Below are positions 1 to 12,400 of a stretch of 64,000 nt of DNA, piece by piece. Each line of letters opens with the position of its first letter. The stretch's first letter is position 1. A program made the position numbers and the translations under genes. The stretch is from positions 76,278,009 to 76,342,008 of the forward strand of contig NW_022098076.1 of assembly GCF_002288925.2 (NCBI RefSeq), written 5' to 3'. This DNA comes from Delphinapterus leucas. Lineage: Eukaryota; Chordata; Mammalia; Artiodactyla; Monodontidae. The notes under the pieces were generated by a model. That model had not been told where the DNA came from. It did not search any database and saw only the letters and a program-made list of their open reading frames with translations.

Positions 1-855
1 TTTTCTAGTTATTAAAGAGAGTGTACGGGAGTTTTTTGGTAAATCCAGAATCAGGTATGTAGTAATGTGAGCAGCTGTGGGATGACATAGAAAGAGACCT
101 GTCCTTTTTTGTGCTATGCTTTTTTTAGCCAAAGGATTTCGTTTAAATGTTAATTCATCTTACAAATATTTTTGCATGAGTTCAGTTCCCACTTCAACTC
201 TTTCTGTAAAAATACCTTTTAAGGGGTTTACATTGTCCAGTAATGGTACACATTATTGTTATAGTCACACAGAGAATTGATGTATGCCATTTTTAACATT
301 TACTGGCTAAGGCCTAATGACTCTCCCTTAATGTTTCAGCCAGAGGGCCACCTTTGTTTGCCCATGATGATTAAAATGCCTTTTGAGAAGACTAAGCAAA
401 CATTGAGTCTCCCTCCCAGCCCCTAGTAACACGTTTGTCTGTACACTGTACATTTGGAGAAGGAAAAGCAATATTCACAACTATTCTCACATTTTCAAGT
501 AACAAAAATTTCAGCCCCTTTCATCTGTTCTGATCAGTGATCTCTGCCTCCTTCATGGCCAGAGGTATTGGAAAGCACCATGGCCATCCTTGATTAGAAC
601 AGCTATGTTAACACAGCTTTAAAGGAAGTTTAAAGTAGAAAAAAATAAACAGTATTTTTATCCCTGTGATTAAGTGGTAGTTTCAAATTCTGAGGTGTCT
701 AGCCGGGGCCGCATAGTCAGGACCAAGTTGTAAGACTGTTTGAACATAATATTTGTTACTCAAATCCTGTGACTGTGGTACCTTGACTAACAAATCCTTC
801 TAAAAAGGAAAGTGTGTCTGTCTCTTTTAACAAGTTACTTTAAAAACAACAACAG

Positions 856-1072
856 GGCTTCCCTGGTGGCGCAGTGGTTGAGAGTCCGCCTGCCGATGAA
901 GGGGACACGGCACGGGTTCGTGCCCCGGTCCGGGAAGATCCCACATGCCACAGAGCGGCTAGGCCCGTGAGCCATGGCCGCTGAGCCTGCGCATCCGGAG
1001 CCGGTGCTCCGCAACGGGAGAGGCCACAACAGTGAGAGGCCCGCGTACCGCAAAACAACAACAACAACAACA
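856..1072 (+). repeat. CHR-2-type cetacean SINE, full length
   Basis: It starts GGGCTTCCCTGGTGGCGCAG, has a tRNA-like B-box region (GGGTTCGTGCC) and the CHR-2 specific part with GCCATGGCCGCTGAGCC and CACAACAGTGAGAGGCCCGC, then a (CAA)n tail. A short AAAACAACAACA-like sequence sits on both sides, as expected of a target-site duplication. Compared with the copy at 55184 it keeps the central part. There is a small duplicated CACGGCACGGG-like insertion before the B box. Confidence 0.9.
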
Positions 1073-2538
1073 TGACACCATCTCACCATTCCCATTAGAA
1101 TACCTTCCTGTGACTCTTATATGCTGCTTTGGAAACAAAATAATAAAGAAAAAGCGCCTTTGGAATGTAACTTGCTACTAGGAGTATTTATGGATGAGAG
1201 CTTTGCACTCCTAAAGAATACTGAAATGTGTTAATCCCCAAATTGATGGTCCAAACGTATCTCAGAAATAAAAGCCAAAAGATAAATAACACTGTAGGCT
1301 TTAAGAGGAATCAAGGAATTTCAGAAAGAAAGAAAAAAAAAGAACTATAGCAGAAAAAGCATAAAGGAACTCTCGGACATGCTTGTCACCGCTCAGGTCC
1401 TAAAATCTATCAGAACAAGCAGAGTATAACTCAGAGAGCTTATGTTTCTGTCTCTGGGCCTTCTCTTCCACTTTCTGTGCTAAAGCACACGCTACCAAAT
1501 TGCAGGCCTTGTGTTCAGACAAGTGCAAAGTATAAAAAGATGTGAAGGTAGCATGTCTCTTCCTCTTTTTCTATGGATTTATCTAGGCAAGTTTGGAAAA
1601 CTCAGCAGGGCATACTAGATTTTTATTTTTCTTCAGTATGTTCTGTTCATCATGTCAGAAGCCGTACTTAAGTCTGGCTTCAGTTATAGTTTTATTTCGT
1701 TTGTTTTATTTGGCTTCTTAAAAATAGCAAACCTCAAGTTTAAATATTTTCTTTTTTAATCTAATCTTGTGGTCTGTTTATCTGGTTTTCAGGTATCCAA
1801 AATGGAATGGTGATTGGTATTATTTAATATTGGAGTACCAAAAATGTGCTAAGCACTATCTAGAACAGAGATTTAGATAGCCAGCCAGTGCTCTCAGTGA
1901 GGATAGATCCAACAAAAAACACAGACCCCAGGAATGCTTTTGGGAAAAAATTAAATAGTAACAAAGTATAAAGGTCTAAGATACTTGGAAATGTGAAATC
2001 TATACAGTTCTGGCAAAATTATTCCGATCAGTTGTCTAGAATATGAAACGATCCTCGGTGATGTACAGATACTCTTGCAGAATCATCTGTAGGCTTTTGG
2101 GCAGGTATTATTTGGCTAGGTTATAAAATAAAGCATCCCAGCCTTGTTGGAATTTGTGCTGGACACGCTATAAAGGAGGCACAATAGTGTAGTGGTCAGT
2201 ACACTCGGACTTCAGTCTCTGTTCTGCCCCGTTTATTGATGACCTGCTATGTTCCAGGCACTTTAAATACTGTGTGTTCTTTTAATTCTCCCAGCAGCCT
2301 CCCCCAACTCACCACCCTTTTTTTTAACAGATGCAGGAATTGTAGAAGTTAGGCAATTTGTCCAAGGCCAGAAGTGTCAACGCCAGGATTTGGACCCAGT
2401 TTTTGTTCAGCTCAAGAAAGAGTTGCCTCCACCTTTATATCATGCTGCATTTGGCCTGGCACTTTGCTTCTTTGAACCTCTTTTTCCCTCTAAAATGAGA
2501 ATAACCATATTCTGGCCTACCTATTTCGAAGAATTCTT

Positions 2539-2895
2539 TTTTTTTTTTTTTAATTTTATTTATTTATTTATTTATTTTTGGCTGCGTTGGGTCTTCGTTG
2601 CTGCACACGGGCTTTCTCTAGTTGTGGCGAGAGGGGGCTACTCTTCGTTGCAGTGTGAGAGCTTCTCATTGCAGTGGCTTCTCTTGTGGAGCACGGGCTC
2701 TAGACGCGCGGGCTTCAATAGTTGCGACACGCAGGCTCAGTAGTTTTGGCTTGCGGGCTGTAGAGCGCAGGCTCAGTTGTGGCGCACAGGCTTAGTTGCT
2801 CTGTGGCATGTGAGATCTTCCCGGACCAGGACTCGAACCCGTGTCCCCTGCATTGGCAGGCGGATTCTTAACCACTGCACCACCAGGGAAGTCCC
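2539..2895 (-). repeat. CHR-type long SINE, inverted
   Basis: A T-rich run and (TTTA)n lead into GGCTGCGTTGGGTCTTCGTT, and the element closes with CACCACCAGGGAAGTCC, the reverse complement of the tRNA-like 5' end. The AAAGAATTCTT flanking repeats (near 2530 and 2896) look like a target-site duplication. It lies in an ARPC2 intron, antisense to the gene. Confidence 0.88.
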
Positions 2896-3495
2896 CAAAG
2901 AATTCTTATGGAGATAAAATGAAGTCAAATATTTTTAAACACCTTGAAAATTTTACAGGGTACACAAATCTATTGGGGAGGTATATGTACCCTTTTTTTT
3001 CCCCTTTTTAGGTTTTTTTCCCTACCTCCATCCTCAGGGTTTGTGATAGCATGTAAGCGGGTATATTTTATTATCAAAAAGCAACCCAACTGCTGGCCGT
3101 GTTGGCACTTGGCATGTTAAACCTCAGAGGAAAATATGTAACTCATATTATAGCTTGATAGCATCTTCAGCCCCCTTCACAGCTGTGTCTGGAACATTAA
3201 ATTTCTAATGAAAGTTCCAGGATTATGACTTCCTCCCATTCCTTATTTGTAATCAGTCATCTTTGATATTGATTCAAATTTTTGATATTATCTGTTAATT
3301 AGCTATATATATATTTACAGTAACTCTGCAAGAATTAAGATTTTTTATTTCATCTCATTTGCCCTTTGAAGTAAATGGGAATGGACAGCTTTCTACCTGA
3401 GTTAAAAGTATAGACATTGAGACAAAATAAAATGTCATTAGAACCTGTAAAGTTTTTTTTAATATAATTGTTGGGTGTTTTTTTTTCCCCTCCAG

Positions 3496-6400
3496 GATAC
3501 AATGTCTCTTTGCTATATGACCTTGAAAATCTGCCTGCATCCAAGGATTCCATCGTGCATCAGGCTGGCATGTTGAAACGAAACTGTTTTGCCTCTGTCT
3601 TTGAGAAATATTTCCAATTCCAAGAAGAGGGCAAGGAAGGAGAGAACAGGGCAGTTATCCATTATAGGGATGATGAGACCATGTGAGTATAGAATTTGGT
3701 CCTGAAGCCTGGCGTGGCTGTCACACATGCTTACTGAAAGTCATTCAGCTAAGTCAAACCTTAAACTCTATTGTGTGAATCCCCCAAGTGTCTTTCTCAT
3801 AAAATTTTTTAACCCAGGATGTAAGTGTTGAGGGGGAAAGGCCACTTCTTGTCTCCAGATACTGAAAGTTGGCAAAAGATGAAAAGAGAATCCAGTGCTT
3901 TCCTTGAAGGCACCATCATTTTGAGTCCCCTTCAGTAGTATAGCTGGATAATCGGGAGGCAGAGGGTGACTGTAGGTTCTGTGTTGTTGCAACTCTTGGA
4001 TCATCTACATGCTATGAGTCTCATAGTATATAAAGGAATACATTCTTTAAAGTGGGATTCTGGGAATCACTAACTCTAGATTCCATGTCGGAGCATGTAG
4101 ACAAGTTAATAACATCCACTTTGGGAGATTTTCATCTCTTGCGTCACATAGGCCATGCATTTATTTATTTATTTTGGCATGCATTTATTATACTGACTTT
4201 GTTGGCCACCTTGTTTTAGGAATTAACAGATTCGTGACTTTACCCTCCTACTTCACTTGTAGAGCAAGTTCTCGACAAAACCCTGTTCTGGCTCTGTGCT
4301 CACTCTCATGGGTTTTGTTTCCCTCAGGTACGTTGAGTCTAAAAAGGACAGAGTCACAGTAGTCTTCAGCACAGTGTTTAAGGATGACGACGATGTGGTC
4401 ATTGGAAAGGTGTTCATGCAGGTATGGAGCAGACATCTTGGGGGGGAGCCATGGCCTGGTGACTTACACCTTGTCATCAAAGCACACCATGAGCGTAGAA
4501 CTGGCAGCTCCTTTGATTAAACAGCCCCCATCAAACTCACTGAATTTTTTTTCTTAGTGGATTTAGCCCTTTTGCAGGACTGGACTAGAGGGTGAATTGA
4601 GTATTAAACATACTGACAATATGACTGAATATTAAGCATCCTTCCTGCCGTGGGGTCTTTAATTTAAAGCTTGGTCACATTTCCTGCCCTCTTATGTTTC
4701 CTCAAGTTTCTAAGCAAGGTCTACTGGCTTGGCTTAGTCCCAAATAAAGTCTTTTTAGAATGGAATCTAGAGAAAATTCTTAAGTAGTAGGTAATGCATT
4801 AATAGGGTAGAGTTGTCAAACTGACCGTGAAGAGAAGGGGCCTGAGTTTGACCGAGGCCCCCATGGAGGGAGTGCCTCCCTCAGAAGAAGCTCATCTACT
4901 AGAAGAGTAATGGGGTTTAGCAGGACATTTTGTAAGTGGATTTCTGGTGCGGTTGGACTCAGGCCTGACACAACACACCCGCTGTGGCTTTGTCATGCTG
5001 TCTGCTAACCAGTTGCTGGCTTTAGGATGTGAGAGCTCATTGGTGAAGTGGTATCCTGGCTTGGTTTCTTCTGAGATGGCTCAGTATTCAAAATCTAGTA
5101 CAGTGGTTAAATTTCAAAACACTTGTAGGTTCATTCTGTTCCTTAGCAGGGTGAAGAGATTTAAGAATTCTGGGACAGAATCTCTTTTGCCAGGTTAGGT
5201 TGAAAGACAACTGTGCTTAATATAGTGGGAATACTTTATGTGCAGCCATTCTGAGTGGCTAGGGGAATCTGCAAAAAGGATATTCTCAGTTTGATCCATC
5301 TGTGGTGGCTTTTTGGGGTTTTTTGTTTTTATAAATTTATTTATTTTTGGCTGTGTTGGGTCTTTGTTGCTGCGCGCGGTCTTTCTCTAGTTGCGGCGAG
5401 CGGGGGCTACTCTTTGTTGCTGTGCGCAGGCTTCTCGTTGTGGTGGCTTCTCTTGTTGCAGAGCACGGGCTCAGGCGTGCGGGCTTCAGTAGTTGTGGCT
5501 CACAGGCTCTGGAGCACAGGCTCAGTAGTTGTGGCGCATGGGTTTAGTTGCTCTGTGGCATGTGGGATCTTCCCGGACCAGGGATTGAACCCACGTCCCC
5601 TGCATTGGCAGGTGGATTCTTAACCACTCTGCCACCAGGGAAGTCCATGTAGTGGCTTTTTGTGTTTAAGCTTATTAATCAGAAACTAATTTTGTAGTCC
5701 CTGTGCAGAAAAATTGGAATATTGACGCAGCATTTGAGAGTACTCAAACTTACGAAAGTGTGTGTGTATGTACATATATATATAGATATGTATATCTTGG
5801 GTCCTAAATGTAAGCCTCAGGCAGGCATTTCATGCATTTCTATGCAGAATTGACAAGGGAATTAAACGCAGTAGCTCAGAAATTGGGCTAAATCCAGACT
5901 GACAAGCTAATTTTAAAAGCTATGAACTATATATTTAGATTTGGCTGTTTTTTTACCAGTCTTGTTCCATTTTATTCCAGACAACATCTTAACTTATTTT
6001 TATACTTTAAACAGATCTGATCTTGGAGAGTGTACTGGAGATTTGTTCCTTAGGAGAATTTTGTGTGTTCTTTTTTGCATGTGAACTTAAGCTCTCCCTC
6101 AAAGTACATGTGGTAGGGCACTTCTAAAAGGAAAAAGAAAGTCTGCATTTTTGCACTGACAGTTTCTCCAGTGAGTGATGGGCCTGGCACCATGTGAGAA
6201 GGCAGTGCTCAGGAAGCCATCTGCCCTGCCTCCCTCTCCAAACTCAAAGGCTGAGGTAATTTATTTGAAATGACCGTAGAAAGCTGGACTTATTTGGCTG
6301 GTTTTCCCCTCCAGAATAAATCATCTGATCATTGTCCTGGGCCTAGTTGTTTTAAATTTCTAGGAGAAGGGAGAACAGTGGATGCCCAGCACCGAGTGTT

Positions 6401-9400
6401 GTGACCTGGGGAGGCTGTTTGCAGTTCTTGTGGTCACTGTCTGCTTGCTGCGGGTCTTTGTCTTCTCATGCTGGCACGCACCTCCAACCTGGGCAGAGCA
6501 CAGTCCCTGCTTTTGTCATTTGGCAGGCAGACTTAGAGGGATGCTTATTGCTGCCGTAAGGAAAAAAACAGGGAGTTTCCATTCCCCACTCATAAGGATG
6601 TCCTAGTGCTCGGCTTTGGGGCATTATCTTTGTAGGCATATGAGCTGAGCACCAGGGAAAATCTGGTAGATATCCTCATCTCAACGCTTATTACGTGAAA
6701 AGCAATAGAAACAATAGTTACCCTTTTGGACATTGGAGTATGGTGAGCTAGGATTTTTTTATATTATTAGATCTTTAAGTTAGTTCAGTAAGTAAGAGAA
6801 GTTAAGTGGAAACCACTGGTTTCTCCATGTTCAGAGACAAGACAGAAGCAGTTTGCCTCTTAGGCAATTGTGAAGATGCCCCTTTTGAGGCCCCTTGCTA
6901 CCTGTATACATGTGGGGTTGTATCTATAGGATATTTTCCTGAACTGGGAACACTGATTCAAAGTGAGCAATTTTGGAGGGTATTGCCAAACTCTTCTCCA
7001 TAGAAGTTGTGCCATTTGCCCTCCCACCACCAATGCATGAGAGTGTCCATTTCCCCAAAGTGTTGAACTTTTGGATTTCTGCCAATCTGACAGGTTAAAA
7101 ATGCTATCTACTTTTCTTATGAACAAGGTCAAAACATCTTTTTTTATGCTGCAGGCTATTTGTTTCTTTTTTCCTGGGAAATGTCTCTTTATGTCCCCTA
7201 CGCATTTTTCTGTTGGGTTATTGATCTTCTCAATTTCTTCATATGCTAGGGAGATTAGCCCTTTTTCTGTGATAAGAATTGCAAATATTTTTTCCAGTTA
7301 GTCGTTAGACTTTGTGAGTTGTTTTTGTTGTTGTTTTGTTTTGCTTTTTCCCCATGCAGAACTTTATTTTCACGTAGTTAAATTGGTCAACCTCTTATGG
7401 CTTCCAGATTTTGAGTCATAGTTAGAAACTCCTTCCCTACTGCAAGGTTATAAAGAAGTTTACCTGTATTATTTTCCTGGTGTTTTTATAGTTTCATATT
7501 TTACACATAAATCTTATTACCTGTGTGGAGTTTCTCTTGGTACATGGTATGAAAGGTGGATACATCTTTTTTTCTAAGGGGCCACCCACAGGTCCCAGCA
7601 GCAATTATCTAAAAGCCCATGTTTACACTACTGATTTTAAGATGCTGCCTTTATCATATACTAAATTTCTGTGTATATTTGGGTTTATTCTAAACTTCCT
7701 ATGGTCAATTGTGCTTTGATGGAGGAAAGAAATAGTATTGTGATGTTCAAAAGACATCCCAGCTGGAGGGAGAAAAAAGAGGCAGTATTGCTGATACATA
7801 TGTAACAAAGACACTAAGGAAAAGAGAGCTGCTGGCTGGTGGGTTGATTGGCTTTTAAGTGTTATGTAAGAGAGAAAACCAAGGAGAAACATGAGGTTGC
7901 CTAAAGGATAGCCCCAAATCAGAAGTATATTGTTAACCAAGTCTGAAAGGTTTGAAATGTATCACTTTCCATATACAGAACTGTTGAAATGCTGCCAAGT
8001 CACCACAGGCTTACAAATACTCCAGCTGGTTGTGAATGCCACGTGTACCAGTGAACTGGAGCCTTCAGGAAGCTTACTAAACACAAGAAAATACTGGAGG
8101 GCAGTTATTATCTGTTCTGTTTTCTCCCCCGAGGCTAAAGAGGAAAACTGACAGAAGTTAGAGAACCTCCCAACCCAGTTGTAGAGTGAAAGGTGTTTTC
8201 TAGAGAAGGGCAATCTCACAAGCTTTGCTTTAAGAATTTCCATTTTGAATGATCTTGGATCCTTCCCTCCCTCTCCAAGTATTTTTCCTTTGGGGAACAA
8301 AATTCAAAGGGGAGCTAACCTAACCCAGTGATGTTAATTTATTTCCCACCAACCTTTAGAAGCCACGCAGTGAGCTCAGGAGGCAGGGTGGTGAAACAGG
8401 TGAGATCCCAGACTGGGCATTAGACCTCCTCAGGTGTTATCCTTCCTCATTTACTGAAGGCTTGCTGATCAGTGTGTATTCTCCTACCTGCAAATGGAAA
8501 CATAGTCCCTGCTCCTTTACAGTGTCCTGACACTGACACTGAAGTCAGCTAGGGTAGAGGTGCTTTCTTTCATTCAGCAAGCCATGTGCTAGACAGCCTC
8601 TTTGAAGGGCAGAGGACTAGATACAGAGATGAATAAAAGCAGGATCCTTGGCTTGAGGAACTTTTACAACCTGGTGGGGAAGCCAGATGCATTAATGAAT
8701 AGTAAAGTATCACAGTAGAGGTTTGTAGAAAAGACATGGGAACCCTGAGGGGAGAGCAGCCAGCTACCCCCAGGCTATTGGAGATAACGTTATAGAAGAG
8801 GTCATATCTGAGCAGCAGTAGAAGAGCGTTGAAGACCAAATGGCTATATAACATGCTTTCAGTATACTCATAAAACTCAGAGACCTTGGAAAGCCTTTGG
8901 TTCCATCCTTCTGCCATCACTCAGAGAATTTGAATCGGCGGTTTTACTGGCATTGCTGGAAAATCTAGTCCTGTTCTTGCAGATCTGGGTTGAGACAGGG
9001 ATTCCTTGTATCACTTGTCTATTTACACAGGAATGTATAGATTGGGAAAGCTTGAGACGTGGAGATTAGAACATGGAAGGAATGGCCTGGTGTTTTACTT
9101 CCTTAGGCATTTTTCTGTAGTTTGGTGAGGGTGGATACATTTTGTCAAGGGTGAGCTCTTACGCAGGGTGGTGGTGATTTCATCCACGGCCATTCTAGAG
9201 CGAGAGTCAAAAGTCGGACTTCCAATTCTCATGTCACACAGTCTCCTTTTCTCAGTGAACACTAAGACTGCTCAACTTCTTTAACATTGTTGTCTTCTCC
9301 CAAGAAGGGCTTAAATTTGGTCTAAAGTTCTCATTGATGAATTCTAAACAGTAACAGGGTCTAAGTTACCTCAGTGAAACAAGACTTGTGCAAAGGCTCA

Positions 9401-12400
9401 GAGCCCAGAGAAAGCATAGTATTCATGAAACTGGAAGAAGTGGAGGTGGGGTGAGAGGAGGGATGAAAAATTGGTCAGCTCATAAAGGGCTTTGTGTGCA
9501 AAGGTTAAATGAGTTAAGACTTCAGCTCGAAGTCTTTTTTTTTTTGGTTGCGTGGGGACTACTCTTCGTTGCGGTACGCAGGCTTCTCATTGTGGTGGGT
9601 TCTCTTGTTGTGGAACACGGGCTCTAGGCACCGGGCTTCAGTAGTTGCAGCACTCGGGCTCAGTAGTTGCGGCACACGGGCTTCTGTAGTTGCGGCTCAC
9701 GGGCTTAGTTGCTCCGCGGCATGTGGGATCTTCCTGGATCAGGGATTGAACCCATGTCCCCTGCATTGGCAGTCGGATTCTCAACCACTGCACCACCAGG
9801 GAAGTCCCCAACTTGAAGTCTTAATCAAGCTAAAGCTTGGGTTCCATTCACCCAGAAATTTTTTAAATTTCCTGAAAAATGTAACCTCTTTTCACGTTAA
9901 ATCAAAAGAGACTAATAAGCAGTAGTCATTATCCTGAATGTAATCTGGTTCTCCCAGTGCTTTGCAATTTGCTGTCTGTTTAGTCTCAGAAGTAATTTTA
10001 TCACTTATGTTCTTCCAAAGCAAGAGAAAGGCAAAAGGATTAACAGTGCTTTTCCACACTCATTGAAGATCGGGCTTGTTAAGTACTTTGTGATCTCTCC
10101 TCTGAATCTGAAGTGCATTGATAGCAGCCAGCACTTGTAGTATTTCACATTAGGTGCAGGTTATTATTAGCCTCTGCTGGTCAGAGGGCTCAGAGGTCAC
10201 ACCCATAGGGCACACCCTGGAGCGTAAGTTGCCGTTCATCTCACACCAGATTCTCTTCTGGTTGCTTTTTGCTTCATCCTGGCAGGAGTTCAAAGAAGGA
10301 CGCAGAGCCAGCCACACAGCCCCACAGGTCCTCTTTAGCCACAGGGAACCTCCTCTCGAGCTGAAAGACACCGATGCCGCCGTGGGCGACAACATCGGCT
10401 ACATTACCTTCGGTGAGTGGGGCGGGTTGCCGCGTTTGCGCACCTTGATGGGTTCATACTGCAGTTGAAGTGGTTAAGGGGGGTGGGGGCGAAAGCAGGC
10501 ATATCGATCGTTCCTGTTGCCGCTGCCATGACTGTAGGAGGCCTGCCACGGACGCTAGTACAGGTCGAGTGCTATTTTTATACAGTAATCATTTTCCTTT
10601 TTTCCCTGTTTTTCCTAAGTCCTAAGGAAAAAAGTGTAGCCTGTGATATCAAGTGTGAAGAGTTAGGGCCATATAAGCATTGCTAAGCAGCTGGGTGGGA
10701 AACTGTGTGTCCTTTGGCGTTTCTTGGTTTTTTGCTGATTTAGACCAGAGCTCCAGCCATGATTCACTTACTCCACTTTCCCCCTGAAAAAATTCACGTG
10801 CTCCCCTGTTACAGTTGCTTCAGCCTAGTGAGCTGGCTCATCATTATAGCTGACAGTTTAGAACCGCAGCTTGTTCACCCACTGCCCCAGATGCCACTAA
10901 AATGTCCCCCTTTCTGGAGTTTTCTTTAATTCACCTCAGTGCTGAAGGTGCACCAGTTTATCGAAGATGAGCGAGTTGATTTACCAGGTTTCATTAAATC
11001 TAAGGTACATTGTTTTTTCACGTTACTCTCTGACTTTGGCACACAGCTCACAATTCGCAGCCTGCCACAGTTTAATTTGGCAGCATCTCTCTTTATGGTA
11101 CCTAAACTGATGGTAAACTTACAGTCATTAGCATCTCAGCACCTTTGCAGTGTAGTTATCTCCTGGCCTGGTGCTCTTTTCTCTCAGGGCAAGCTGACAA
11201 AGGGGTCCCACCCTTTCTTGTGAGGCATTCCTTTTCATTTCAACAGATCTTTACACTTGAGGATTTTACTTATGGTGAGGCCACTGAGTAGAGTGGGCGC
11301 AGAAGACAGACAGGGCTCCAGGGAGCCAGAAGGAGAGGTGTGCGGGCCGGCCCAGGCGCAGGGCTGAGTGACTGCACACGGCTTCAGGGGATTGGCGGCA
11401 GGGGGGCTTTTCTCAGCCCCCAGCCAAAGCAGCTTCTCCTGCCCATCCTCATCAAGAGCGCTCAGATCCTTCTCCCTTGCTGTTTGGTTTTCACCACAGA
11501 CTACATGACCCTCTGTGGATCTAGTTTATCTGAAAACTTACTCTGCTTCAGCACCAAGGACCTAGGACAGGCAGGCTTTGTTCTCTAATCCTGATTGCTC
11601 CACAGTCCACCCAGGTAGCCAGTAGTGTCATCCTCCAGAGAGACTGCTGAGCTGCAGAGGCAGGAGCTCATAGGTGTGTGGCAGACGGAGTAGATTTCAC
11701 AGTGCACAGCCAGAGAATCCAGACCTGGAATGAATGCCAGGGCCAAACCCTTTCCCTGAGGAGCTCTGGTTTTCGACCATGATCGCCTCCATTTGCACTC
11801 ACTGGCAGGAAACCCTGACAAAGCCCAGGCATAATGAAATGAGTGGACGGTCCTTAAGGAGGGAGAGACGGAGCTGACTGTAGGCTGCTGGTCGTCCCGC
11901 CCTTTGGCATTGGTGTTACTAGACCCTGACGCCTTGCCTATCCCCCTCCCCCACCGCCGCCCAGTGCTGTTCCCTCGCCACACCAACGCCAGTGCTCGAG
12001 ACAACACCATCAACCTGATCCACACGTTCCGGGACTACCTGCACTACCACATCAAGTGCTCAAAGGTGAGTGAGAGCAGCTGCAGCGCCTCAGTGTCCTG
12101 TGCTCTGGGTCACTCTCTCCACCAGAGCTGATGCCGTAGAAAGTCATCTCTGTAGTCCAGGCTCTTGCTGTGACCTCTTGTAGGTGGTTCTAGAGGCTTC
12201 AAGAAGTCATGGCCTTTCTCCATCTCTCACTCACCCCTCCCCATAGCAGAGAGGTGAATATATGCTTCCTTGCATGGCCCTGTGTCAACCCTAGGGTGGA
12301 TATTGATATTCCCAGACCTTCCTGATAATTTCTGCTAATTAGAGCAAAGCTGTCTTTCTAGAAGATGACTCTGCTTCAGTACCCATTGTGTTTGCCTCCA

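Larger units (their letters stand above)
1..3495 (+). other. ARPC2: ARPC2 intron (5' side truncated by window edge)
   Basis: No coding exon was found here. The exon encoding the residues just before Gly90 of ARPC2 is not in the window, so this stretch is read as the tail of an intron ending in a pyrimidine-rich tract and TCCAG acceptor at 3494-3495. It holds a + strand CHR-2 SINE (856-1072), a long inverted SINE (2539-2895) and a MIR/L2-like remnant around 2170-2390. The rest is AT-rich sequence in which I see nothing specific. Confidence 0.75.
4422..10285 (+). other. ARPC2: ARPC2 intron with SINEs and an antisense L1 fragment
   Basis: This is the intron between the exon ending VFMQ and the exon starting EFKEGRR. 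It carries inverted SINEs at 5327-5645 and 9533-9808, a (TG/TA)n patch at 5758-5794 and an antisense L1 remnant at about 6880-7720. Open frames within it belong to repeats or are short and without homology I recognise. Confidence 0.8.
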